Source: Neospora caninum Liverpool | Taxonomy: Eukaryota > Apicomplexa > Conoidasida > Eucoccidiorida > Sarcocystidae | Direction: 5' to 3' | NCBI RefSeq assembly: GCF_000208865.1 | Contig: NC_018396.1 | Location: forward strand, 3,839,101-3,903,100 | Length of the DNA: 64,000 nucleotides | Part shown: in pieces, positions 13,634 through 24,427 of the stretch | Numbering within the stretch: position 1 is the stretch's first letter | How the letters are laid out: every line of letters begins with the position of its first letter | Program-made: the position numbers and the translations under genes | Notes under the pieces: model-generated | Told to the model about the DNA's origin: nothing | The model's input: the letters and a program-made list of their open reading frames with translations, nothing else | Databases searched by the model: none

Positions 13634-13785
13634 GATGCCTACCAGGGCGCTTGTCCGTAATCTCAGAGCCAACAGCAGGTCCTGGTGAGAAAGCGTCGGT
13701 GTCCCCGAGGATGTCGACATCCAATACTGAGGCCCGCGGACGGCACAGCGGCGTAACTGAATGCTCTGGCCGGTGACTGAATGGT
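13634..13785 (-). other. Possible short exon between alpha-adaptin and the membrane protein
   Basis: On the minus strand one frame reads through an acidic stretch (SVLDVDILGDTDAFSPG and on to EITDKRP) that ends at a GTAGGC donor. The composition looks coding, but the stretch cannot be tied to either neighbour. It could be a downstream exon of the 14.6-17.1 kb gene or a piece of the adaptin gene. The rest of 13394-14574 shows nothing recognisable. Confidence 0.25.
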
Positions 13786-14574
13786 ACAACTAGCCCGCAT
13801 TCGGCGGTGTTGGATGGTAGCAGGTCTCGGCGGCACTTGTTCTATAATACAGGAGCGCACGCTAACACCGTTGTCTGTAAACCACACGAAGATAATTCTT
13901 CGTGAAAGGAACGCGGTACGTTGCATGTGGCTGAGTGAGAGAAGGCGCTTCACTGATATGCACCCGTTTGAACGGCTGCAGACAACTGAGGGAAACAGTG
14001 CGGTTGTGCAGCCGCTCACGTCATCGTGTAATGAACGTGTCCCCAGCAGATCACTACAATGCTATTGGTGGGGCGACGTTCGACTGTCAGATGCAAACTA
14101 GAACTCGGGTAGGGCTAAACCCACCAAATGCCAATGCGATCCAAAGATAGGAGTCGACGCCAACTATGGGAAGATGCAGTGTGCTGGCACGAAGAGATGC
14201 CGGTTCCTCACGTTCCATGTGCACAGATAGTGATATTCTCTTGGGCCGGCATATGCCGCGGCCGGATTTGGATATTGTGTAACTTTACGGAAACACGGTC
14301 TCCTCAATCAACTCATCAGAGTTATGAAGAAATCGGCTAATACATCGAGATCGGAACGGGCAAATATTGCCGCGGAAGCAAACGAGAAGTATTCTACCAA
14401 GTTCCTTCCAGAGTGTCAGGCGCCGAGGGCAATCCCCGACTGGTCTGTTACCCCGATAGATGAAACCGCGTCCCGCCCGGAAGTTTGTGTTGTAGGATAC
14501 GGGGGAACCTCTTTTCACTTTTGCACTTCGGAAGCGAAATCTGTACAAGATGCACTGCGTGCTCAAGGACTCAC

Positions 14575-17095
14575 CAGGGGAGAGGGGCAACAAGGATAGG
14601 CAGCTGACGGCTCATGATTGCCAGCTTCCTGGGGCTCGAACAACGTCGATGGCGCGGGATTGTAGGGATGCTTGTAGTGGAACTTGGAATCGTCGTCAAA
14701 AGCGATAACATGGTCGTCCAGTACTCGACCCTCAAAATCCGTCAGACACACGGGGGGTGCCTCATAGATTAGCGTCCAGCTCTCCTGCTCCTTCCCCAAG
14801 ACAAGTCCATTGGTTTGTCCGTTCCCCGGAGATGCAGGAGGAGTTGCTCCGGGGACACTATTACACTCAAAGACTCTCAAGAGGATGTACAACGGCTGGT
14901 TGAGGGTCTCTCCAATGTAGTCTTTCATGGCTCGTTTGCTTATAACTGTTAAACGCTCGACGTTGTATTCAACTAGACTGTAACATAGATGCGGAAAAGA
15001 CACAGCCTTTGTTGACACTTGCAGAGAAGGCAAAATGCCGACCAACGCCCGGGATTGAAGCTTGATATGATCTCGGCTCCAAGAGTCAAGGTCCATTCTA
15101 CTAGTGTGTTCAGATGAAAGTAGAACCTTTTCCAGTCTGTGGGCATCCGGTAGGATCTGCTGATATACGTCCGACTTCAAGTTTTCAGTTTTCGTGTGAT
15201 CAGGCCTGCTAAACTTGGCGAGTCGAACAAGAGGGATTTCATGGAAGCAGTTCTTCGCCGTCTCGTAAGGCCCAGGAAGCCACTGTTCCCCAATGAAGAT
15301 ATATTCGGGTGCAAATGTGTGGGCAGGGATAATTGCAGTAGTACTACAGGAAGCTTTGCTCCCTGGACAGCAGCCGGCCCGCGAAGTGGCCTCTTCCACC
15401 CGAACCGTAGTCGCAGGTGGACTGAAACAGTTAGTAGCGCATGGCTCGACAGAATTAAATTTTGGAACCGGTTTTTCCTCCCCGTAGAATTCTCCACATG
15501 TGACTGCTTCGGTTGCAGAGCGTGGGGTACTCGTACGGCAGGCCCCTGTCTCTGTTACATTTGGACATTCTTCAGCAGTTACTGTGGTTTCTTCCCCAGA
15601 GCAGCTGGTCGCTGTGGAGTCAACCACACATGTGTGCGTATGAGGAGATGTGGAAGTCTCGACCTGACGAGGATCCCAAATTGAGCGGAAATTATGCCGA
15701 TGCCGCGGACGGCGCCACCTGGGTGGCGGACCGACACAGGGTGATGCACTGTCGTGGAACCGCCCGACAGTAGACACCCCTGCTGTGCCTGCCAACGGTT
15801 TCTCTTCATTGCAAACAGAAGATTCTTCAATGCTTCTATTTCTGCGCTTGCACCCATATCCCAACCGCTTCGCAATCGAAAATGGGGGAGGAAAGTCGTC
15901 TGTAAACAGGAGGAGCAGGATTGATCGTGACACGCTGGAATCAGATAGAATCCGTATCTCTGCAAGAGGCGTGCGAATTGCAAGGAAACACCTAAGATCA
16001 AGTAAGATCGACAACACATGTTTCAACCGCCTGCAGGTGAAACTGGTAATCTCACACACGCTGCGCCAAACTCACGACGTTGTTTTTGATGTAAAAAAGT
16101 GTGCGGTGTCTACGGATGCGAATTGAGCAGACAGGATCCTCGTTGGAACCTGGTTCCACCGCTACTTTCAGAATCCATGATGTTCCTGGAGGAGACTAGG
16201 AGGTCGTCAGTTCAAGTGCACCGCCATCCCTCTGTAGCTTCGTCACTGTTTTCAAGGGTGAAATGTCTTCGGGTATGAGGCTGAATGTTGCACTACCAAA
16301 CGTCCAACGGCATGACAACCGTGACTTGGTGTCCTTGTCACCACATCGGCTACATTTTCTCATTTTGGTCGCACGCAGCATGTACAGGATGCAGGTCCCT
16401 ATTCGTGTTGATAATATATGAACGACGTTTAAAGCCCGACAAGCGAACGCCGGCGTGGTTCCACTTCCCCATCTACTGTGTCCTTAAGGCGTCACTACGC
16501 GTACTGTTTGTGAAAGTACCGAGCCAGTGACAGTGTACAAGACCGGACTGTTAGCAGACATTTTGGCTCGCCCCTCTTCTTATGTACGTTTTGCGCAATA
16601 AACGATCATGGCCCCATACCCACCTAGGCACGGGTAGCTGTCGTCGTCCCGTGTTGTGTAGAGTTCGCCGTGGACTAGCCACACTTCAGCGAGCAATGCT
16701 GGAGGGCCCTGTTTGTAGTCAGCATTTACTGCTTTACGTAAACAGAGTGAGTTCGCTGCTTGGATAGCCAAGTATAGCTGAAGCTCCCGCAGACAGCACC
16801 GGATTTCTTCCGGCGTCGGGTTCGAACCGCAAGATTCCAACCTTTTCAAGAGGAGGGACCTCTCCGCATCGAAGTCAGCAACTGATCTGCGAAGACTTGT
16901 GAACTCGTCTTCTTTCGCCTCCTTCTCTACTTGCGCCGCTTTCAGATTTTCTTTAAGCTCAAGGACCTCAGCGTGATAATGCTTGTGAGTGCATCGCCGC
17001 CGGCGAAGAAATGCAACTGTTACCACAACAAGAACCAATAATAACACTCCGGTCACGCTGAAGCCGATGATGGCTAGCAATTGCCAATCCACCAT
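14575..17095 (-). CDS. Membrane-anchored coiled-coil protein, not recognised, multi-exon
   Basis: The ATG at 17095 starts MVDWQLLAIIGFSVTGVLLL, a transmembrane segment of about 27 residues close to the N-terminus, followed by Arg-rich RRRRC. This suggests a signal anchor with its C-terminus in the cytosol. A charged coiled coil of about 60 residues follows (LKENLKAAQVEKEAKEDEF region). The first exon probably ends at TAG|GTGGGT near 16630 or at an earlier GTAAAG near 16740. A middle exon near 16310-16200 (TFGSATFSLIPEDISPLK) is plausible. The large exon 15899-14575 follows a strong acceptor (CTCCTGTTTACAG) and ends at the consensus donor CTG|GTGAGT. It has a Cys/Pro/Thr-rich first half and a folded-looking second half (VYQQILPDAHRLEKVLLSSE onward). 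The 3' exon is unresolved. The function is unknown. Confidence 0.6.
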
Positions 17096-17311
17096 CTTCG
17101 CCACCTGGGAGACTTGGATCGGGTCGATAATAAATAATGAAGTCAGCTGGATACGTCGCACGGACTTGCCACATCTTAGGGGTTTCATAGGAGGCTACCG
17201 GTCACTGCGACCGCGAGGTCCACGTAGATCGTGACTCCTGAACAGCTGGTAATAAGATCAGACCAGAACGGAGTTCACGGCAAGTCAAATGCCGCCACGT
17301 CTGTTACTCGC

Positions 17312-17318
17312 TGCATGC
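17312..17318. promoter_or_regulatory. TGCATGC promoter motif, copy 1
   Basis: The palindrome TGCATGC lies 217 bases upstream of the ATG at 17095. TGCATGC is a known cis-element in Toxoplasma promoters and a target of ApiAP2 factors in apicomplexans. Its distance from the start codon and the second copy nearby support a role, but this is inference. Confidence 0.5.
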
Positions 17319-17341
17319 AGTTAGCAAGGACTACGAGTTTT

Positions 17342-17348
17342 TGCATGC
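17342..17348. promoter_or_regulatory. TGCATGC promoter motif, copy 2
   Basis: This is a second exact TGCATGC, 30 bases from the first (start to start) and upstream of the same minus-strand start codon. About three helical turns separate the copies, so both would present on the same DNA face. Confidence 0.5.
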
Positions 17349-17777
17349 GACTCCATTCCCAATCAAAGAGAATGCAAAAGGCGAAACGGTAGAAAGCGTG
17401 TGAAAGAATCCGACTACCGACCCTTGTGTACGGCCAACCGCATTTTTTGTAGAGTGAGCGTATATCATACGGGATCTTAAACTAGTTTCCCTTCAACCGT
17501 GGCCAGCGCGGGTGGGATTTGGTCTATGAATAGATCGCGAATCGTTCTGATCGACGCATGTAGCATCAACACGCATAGCTCCTATAGCTATCGAAATCGA
17601 TTGGTTTCCATGGGATTATCGTTCCAGGAAACAAGATCCAGTTGGTAGCAATTGCGCAAAGTTGTAAGCAAGAACAATCGCAATTGCAGAGGCGGAAACC
17701 GATAGGGATTCCGTGCACACCCGCTTATACGGTGGTTTATGGGCATGCCGTCGACGTCCCACACCATGCAGGATTTT

Positions 17778-17851
17778 TTGAAGACGGGAGGATATTCCAA
17801 TTTATATATGAGCATTGAAGACGGGAGGATATTCCACTTTATATGTGAGCA
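17778..17851. repeat. 37-bp tandem duplication
   Basis: The unit beginning TTGAAGACGGGAGGATATTC occurs at 17778-17814 and again immediately at 17815-17851, with two substitutions. It lies in sequence with no supported gene. Confidence 0.9.
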
Positions 17852-18669
17852 GTCTTAGGTCACTATGGTGCTTCGGGCCGAACTGTACACGAATTGCCAT
17901 GTTATCTGAGGAAAGGATCCGGAATATCTAGCTCACCGCAAGAGCAGCGAACAGGCGCCAGTGAGACAAACAATAACCGGATACATCACCCTCCCCCAAG
18001 CTACAGCTATGTGCCTAAGCTTCAGAGGAACCAGGAGCCGGACCCCTGTACCTCTCCCAAGGGCGAGGCTTGCTCATGGTTTTTAGGAATGCTTCTCGCC
18101 GCTTTCACAATGCTAATTCCACGGACATCATACCCTTACGCATAGCTGGGAGGACGTCCAATTGACCCTGCACATTCAATATCCTAATTATTTTCAGTAC
18201 TTCGGTTCGTAGAACGCTGTTGTGTTCCATTCCAGGGAGTTCCGTTCATGGTTACACCCGTGTGAAGAGTTTGCGGGGTATGTCGGTTGTTTGACATCTG
18301 CTTGTCACCAACATATATTCGGGCTAAGCTTGATGTGCGAAGCAAGGTGTAAAAATCCACATGTGAGGAGGAGTAACCGGAACAATTTGCGAGCATTTGG
18401 AGACCACTAAGAGAATTTGGGTCACATGCGTATACACGTAACAGGATGTTCTTCGCTGTTCTTGCAAGAAGTCTGTGGATAGACAAGCCTGCGATTAAAA
18501 TAGCAGACCTGCGATCTACACCCAGCTGCCTTTTGATTTGAAGATTGACATCAAGCAAAACTGTTCTTGCCAGAAGGTGTCCAGGATCAAATTTACTGCA
18601 ATGAATTAAATCATGGCCGCAGCCAGGAGTGCAGACATGTGTTTACCCTAGGAGAGATGCATGTGCGGC

Positions 18670-21622
18670 TCAGGGACAGCTGACACCGTAATTTCGTAGC
18701 CGTTCGGCTGCATGAGGTTGAAACGCTATGCAGTCCATCGGGAATGCAGTAGACAGGCAAGGCATGAGCTTCAACGCTGAAAAGCTTTCAGGAATTGTGT
18801 CGCTTCTTTGCAGCGTTAGTTTAAACACATGAAACAAACAAACAGGTGCAAGCCAGAAGTCGTGGGGCGTCAAAACAGTGGCAGCACGGCACCAGTTGCT
18901 GGTATACTTGTCCTGCTGGCTAGTGGTGGCGCTGGCTTCTGCGGTAAATAGGTTGGTACAGAATGATACCTGGACAGGAAAGTCCAAGACAGAATTACAA
19001 CGTTCGCCTTCGATTATCTGTGACACCCCGTTTTGAGGGCTTAAATCCATCCCTTCATTTTGTTGCTGGGAAACTCTAATTCATTCGCATCGTAAGGATG
19101 CGCTGTCCCGCTATCCCTATGGCAGGAAAGTGGAGACAGTAGTGAAGTGACTTCTTCCTGGCTGTGAACGCGATGACCGGAGCCACGACTGCGTCCCGCT
19201 ATATTCGCATCCTCTGTCGAAGCCATGCAAGCTACAACAGTCTACCACTTCGACCCAGTCGCTCCCACGGTCGTGACCTGTGGTGCAGTCGCATTACTGC
19301 CGGTCAGACCAGGGCACAACACGGTGCCGCACTAGCAATATATATGCACCCAGCTCATCAGGCCGTTCACGACAGGTTTCAGACTGCACGGATGCGGTCA
19401 TGTGGATTCAAACTTGCCTCGAGGGCCCATTGGTATCTAACCCAGGAGCGGTGATTCACTCATATTTCCGTCCACTGTACGTGCCCACAGTTATCTTTAC
19501 TTTCCTTCGGATGGCATTGAGCAGGTACTAAGCTGGTACTGTGGCTAGAATTCGTGCCCGTCCTGATCACCCGCCACCCAGGATTCCCTCAAACGGACAA
19601 GGGAAAAATCGTGGAGCCTCTCTACTTCCAAGTTAGGGAAACTCAGCGGCTGGGTGTTGCCGATGAATCAAGGGAATCCCATGTACACATAAAAATTATG
19701 GCTATACCTGATCGGCGTCAATGTAAGCAAACTCACATCGCGAAATCACGTTGATCCAATCATAATTTCCATTGCTAGGAGCGACGCCGGGAGATCCGGT
19801 GGAGTTAGTCACGTTCACACCCTGCCGATGATCCTTGTTCTGATGGGGAGCACAGCAACTTTGGCAAAAAGGCATCGCAACAGGAAAGGTTCCCAAGCGC
19901 ATTGTTCACATACTCTTGTTATACGGTGCAAAGAAAAATTGCGGAGAAGCAGCAGGATGTAGACATTGTGGTGAGTATGACAGAGCACCTCACTAATGTA
20001 TATTCACAACGGTGCTCGATGACATCATAATTTTCCGCCACGGTAGAAGATGTTGAATAGCATCGGCCGCCACAGTCTCTCTGACGACGGTGTGAAACTG
20101 GCTTTGGATCAAAGCTGATTGTGCTACAATGCGTGTAACGGCAAGACAGAAATTACTTAAGGTCCGTGCTGGCATGCGCACTTCTGCAATGCAGATCCGC
20201 CCTGTGGCTTCCATTTCTGGTGACACTTAAAGGGGCTATTGTGCTCTTCAGTGTTACTGCTTCTCGGGACCTGGAGCACGAGAAACCGCCTCTCACCAGA
20301 AACAGCGTTTCAGACACAACATGCATGCAGATGCCGCTGCGCGACGTGGCCCCCAGTTGTGTTGCCGTTCAGTGAGACTGAGAATTCAATGGAGGCTTGA
20401 CAAGTAGTCATGGCGTCGTCACGGGCCACCAACATGACGTCCACTTTTGTTCTTTGCCCTCAGCCACAGTGAAACGGGTGGACGCAGTTAATACGGTCCT
20501 CAATGTCCAGAGGACAAAGTTTGAGATCTTCCTTGTTTATACGCCAGTTTACAAGGGCTGCTTCTCACCTGGACTGGTGCGCCTACCGGCTCCTGTACGG
20601 ACCCATCCCGTCACTTTTGCTTAGAAAACGGGAACAGGTGCACGCGTTTGCAGTTGCCAACAATGACAGCGCGACGAAAGGTGTCAACAAAAGTGAGGTT
20701 ATCCTCAATGCCACGAAAACCGCGATAAAAAGACAGCATACGCCCTCCTACGCTTTCGATCACTCACTGCTACAGGTGACGGCTCCTTCTCACTTCGCCA
20801 CAGTCATTGCGGTTGCGGTATCGATTTGCTCGGAACCCCTCAGATTCTCCACATTTGTGCGCTATTCCTGCAAATCATAGCTCAGTTGCAAGTGTGAGCC
20901 AAACTGTCGCTTTCGTATATTTGGGGGGTCGGCAGCAAAACCATCCTTCATCGTTACATCAGGCTTCGTTGTGCCAGTTTCTCTCATGGAAACCTGGTAG
21001 AGATCAGTCTCCCATCGAACCGCTGCTTCTCTGACCTGTGCGGTTCGCATTTGTAGAGAAATGTTTCGGAGCCGCCTAATTTGTGCAATGAAGGGACGCC
21101 TCACCGACACGCTAACGAAAGAGAGATCCGCGTTCAGGTTCGCCCCATTCCATATTAAAACAAACATTCGTGCTGAGGAACAGATGAGGACGATCCCAAG
21201 TCAAGTGAAATGGTTGGCGAGTTAGTAGGGAGGCTCTTGATGATCCTCCATACCGTTACGGGATGCCTCGCGATTGGACAAATAGTGTCAACGTTGATGC
21301 CGCAGACAGATTCCTCCATCGGACATACACGTCTGAAACATGCGGTCTGTCGCTCAATATTTTTCCATGTGATGAATGTTGGCGTTTCATGCAACTGAAA
21401 CATATGCAGTAGGCGATTTACGAAAAGCTGGTCGTGATTTGTCAGTACGTTCCGATACACTGACACGACAATTCCTACCGCCCTGCATACCATGTCACCT
21501 GAAAGTAACCCCCGTTTCTTTGTAACAGGCAAGATGCGAGGAATTATACTGCGACGCCAAAGAGCGTCAGCGAAGACAGAGACAAGGGATGCACGAACAT
21601 GGCAGCCGTGAAGCCGATCCAT
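18670..21622 (-). other. Candidate exons of an unrecognised minus-strand gene
   Basis: Several minus-strand stretches look coding and have good borders. 21622-21155 is a 155-codon open frame rich in hydrophobic residues. 20200-20000 contains MPARTLSNFCLAVTRIVAQS. Near 19840-19730 an exon follows CATCGGCAG and ends at the donor CAG|GTATAG, encoding NYDWINVISRCEFAYIDADQ. Near 19015-18970 an exon after GTGTCACAG encodes IIEGERCNSVLDFPVQ and joins it in phase 0. The pattern suggests a beta-rich protein, but no family was recognised and each open frame could arise by chance. The rest of 17096-24427, including 21623-24427, holds no gene I can support. Confidence 0.3.
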
Positions 21623-24427
21623 TGAAGAAAGACAGCCATGGGTAGGTACACAAAGACAGCTTAGTGTCAGAAGACACTAACCAGACAGTACAGCAGTTAT
21701 CGTTACTATTTCACGATGTCTCACGAAGAGAAATACTCAATGAGTTGTCAGGCACCAGCTTGCCCATTGGTCTAGTAGTAGAAGAGAGGTGGCGTGGACG
21801 GCAACAGTGTAGCTGGGCACCGCGGGAGTGTTCTTTGTATACAAACCTTGCAAAGACTAGCACTGCATGGGATTGAAATCATACCGTTCTACGACTATCG
21901 TGCATGGAGATACTCCGTCACCGCCTCACTGTGGGGTCTGGCCAACTGCACAGTAGAACCTCTTTGTCGATGCGTTCCAGTTACGGTTTTCCTCCCACCG
22001 CTCACAGTAGGGGACTAGCTGAATCGTTCCGTATGCCTAAGCACACCTGATGTGCCTGGTGTACCTAGAAGGGGGTGAACGTGGACTAGCTATTCAGGCG
22101 TTTACTCTTCGGTCGCCATATCATGCTCAGAAACAGTTGTTCGGTTCATACCAATATCAGTGTGATGGAACCTCACTTACGAATGCAAAAAGAATTGGCA
22201 GTGTCTGAGGTGTTTGTCCCTGGACGTGCCCCCGTTTCAGGAAAAAGATGACAGCTGAGAGGTGGCAGATGAAGTGGGAAGAGGTGACCACCTGACAGAG
22301 GGTGTCTCATGTGGGAAGAAGAGCTGCTTCCCCAGCGACCTAGTAACACACATGACTATCCTGCTCATTTTATTCATCAGTTGTTGTTCCTTCATTTGCA
22401 CCTCCAATACTGGGGGAGTTCCTGCAACGGAAACAAGTGCAGAATCAATGTTGAGGCATCGCTTTGGCACGGGTTTGCACCGACATCTCTTTTGTTTATG
22501 CAAGACAGGTGTCGACTGTCCCTCTCCTTGTATAATAATGACGAAGTCACATGCATTTCTTGCATCGGATGCTGGTGGGAGCCGCGCCACAGGAGCAAAC
22601 CCAGCACGCATAACCCGTTATACATCACCACATAAGACCGCTCTATTTTTTTTTCCGTTTGCTCGATTAACCAGATGGTCCTAAGGAAACACACAGAGGA
22701 GATGCGACGTCGGGAATTACAACAACTCCAGGAGAAGCAGTGAGAGATGCAGAAGTGAAATCGTCTTTGGGTTTCGCCGGGGACCGCAGACGATCACCTG
22801 AAAGAACAATAGAGCTGATATACAGACAGGAGAAGCATTATGCAAACCACACTATAACTCGGAAGCCCACGCAACGAGATGAGGCGTCAGCAAGCACGAT
22901 TAGCCCTGCTCTCAGTCCTGATGTCAGAGGGCCAAGGAGGCACCTGAAACACATTAGTCAAATGAGGATCTTCCTGTCATAGCCCGAGGCCGCTACAGGC
23001 ACTGTTTAACATCTATTCGCGCCAGAATCTCCTCATGACTCTACGTTACTCCGGAGCTTGCGTCTGCGTCATGCTTCGTCGTCTTCCGCTTTTTGGCTTT
23101 CTTCGAGGCAAAAAACTCCAGGAAGGAGGATGATGAGCTACAAGCGTGCACATTCTTTCCTCGTCGGTGAGTGTTTGCCTGAGTGCCATTTTCTGAGTGG
23201 CGTCACGGAAGAAAGGTTTTGCCCTGTTTATAAAGGCCTGTATGAAGGGGGCCGAATATCAGAGTCCTGTATGATGCACATTTGAACAAACGTGATTCAT
23301 TTGCTGAGGTTATCCGCACGAGCATCACCATGAAGGGTGCCATTGGATAGGTCGACGGTTGTGCGTGAGAATTAATGTCTGCGTAACCTAGCACAAAAAA
23401 TGCATTGTACCTGTTCGCAGCGCCTCTTGCCCCAGAAAACACACCAGCCGCCGCCGCAGCAGCAGGTGAGATACACAATGCGCACGAGGTGCGCTGGTGC
23501 TGAAGGGGGCAACTCCGCACGACAGGCGTCCGAACCAGACGACTCCACGTCTACGTGGAAAATTTTCGTATAGCTTCAAAGCAAGGCAAATTGACAACCG
23601 TCATCTGACGTGCTTGCTAAAGGGTTCCATTTGAACTGGGCTGTTTTGCCTATGAGGCCTTCGTGCTTTTGATGCTGTGTCTCGGCTCCACAATAATAGA
23701 GATACGCAGGCTATTTCAAGAAATACTTCCTTACTAGGGTGCCCTGTGTTGGAACGTCCACGCAGGAAGGGGCCAGGGCCACCTGGAGGCGCTCACCGAG
23801 ACCTTAATGAGCACAAACGCCTACTAGCTACACTAAACCGGTGATAGAAAACAATTAGACATAGGACGTGTGTCACGGTGCATCTGGGCCTATTTAGTGA
23901 AGGTACCACGATGCCTCGTTGCATCAGAGTGCTGTTGTTCTGTATGGTAAGCGATACTTGGATGGTTTTCCGAGGCCACATGCATCCTCGCTATTTCGAA
24001 CGACGTTTCCACTCAGCCCCCGTTCATCGGCAGCATTCCAAACGCTTCTGCGCAAGCAGCAAGGTACGTGCTACTGAGAGAATGTAGATGAAGGAAAACA
24101 ATGAGTACACATGCCACTCCGTCTCCGCAGAATAACGAAAGCCTACTCTTTCATCCGCCCGATAATACGCGCGACGCACGTCAAATGGTCACGCCGTTCT
24201 GTAACTATAAAACTCGCTCGTTATATGAAGCCCCACCGGAATAGTAGCAAAATGGGCGTCTTCTCGATTACTACAAAAACCGACAGCACTGTACACCTGT
24301 GGATGGAAAAACTCGCGCTCTGTGTATCACATGTGTAAGAGGAGAATGCAAGCAGGGGAAGAGTCCGTGTCGTATTGCTGTGTGTATATACGAAATTTTT
24401 TGTTGGAAACATGCGAGTCCTTTTCAG

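Noticed and set aside
16815..16832. A GGGTTCGAACC string resembling a tRNA T-loop
   Set aside because: It lies in the coiled-coil exon of the membrane protein and no cloverleaf can be formed.
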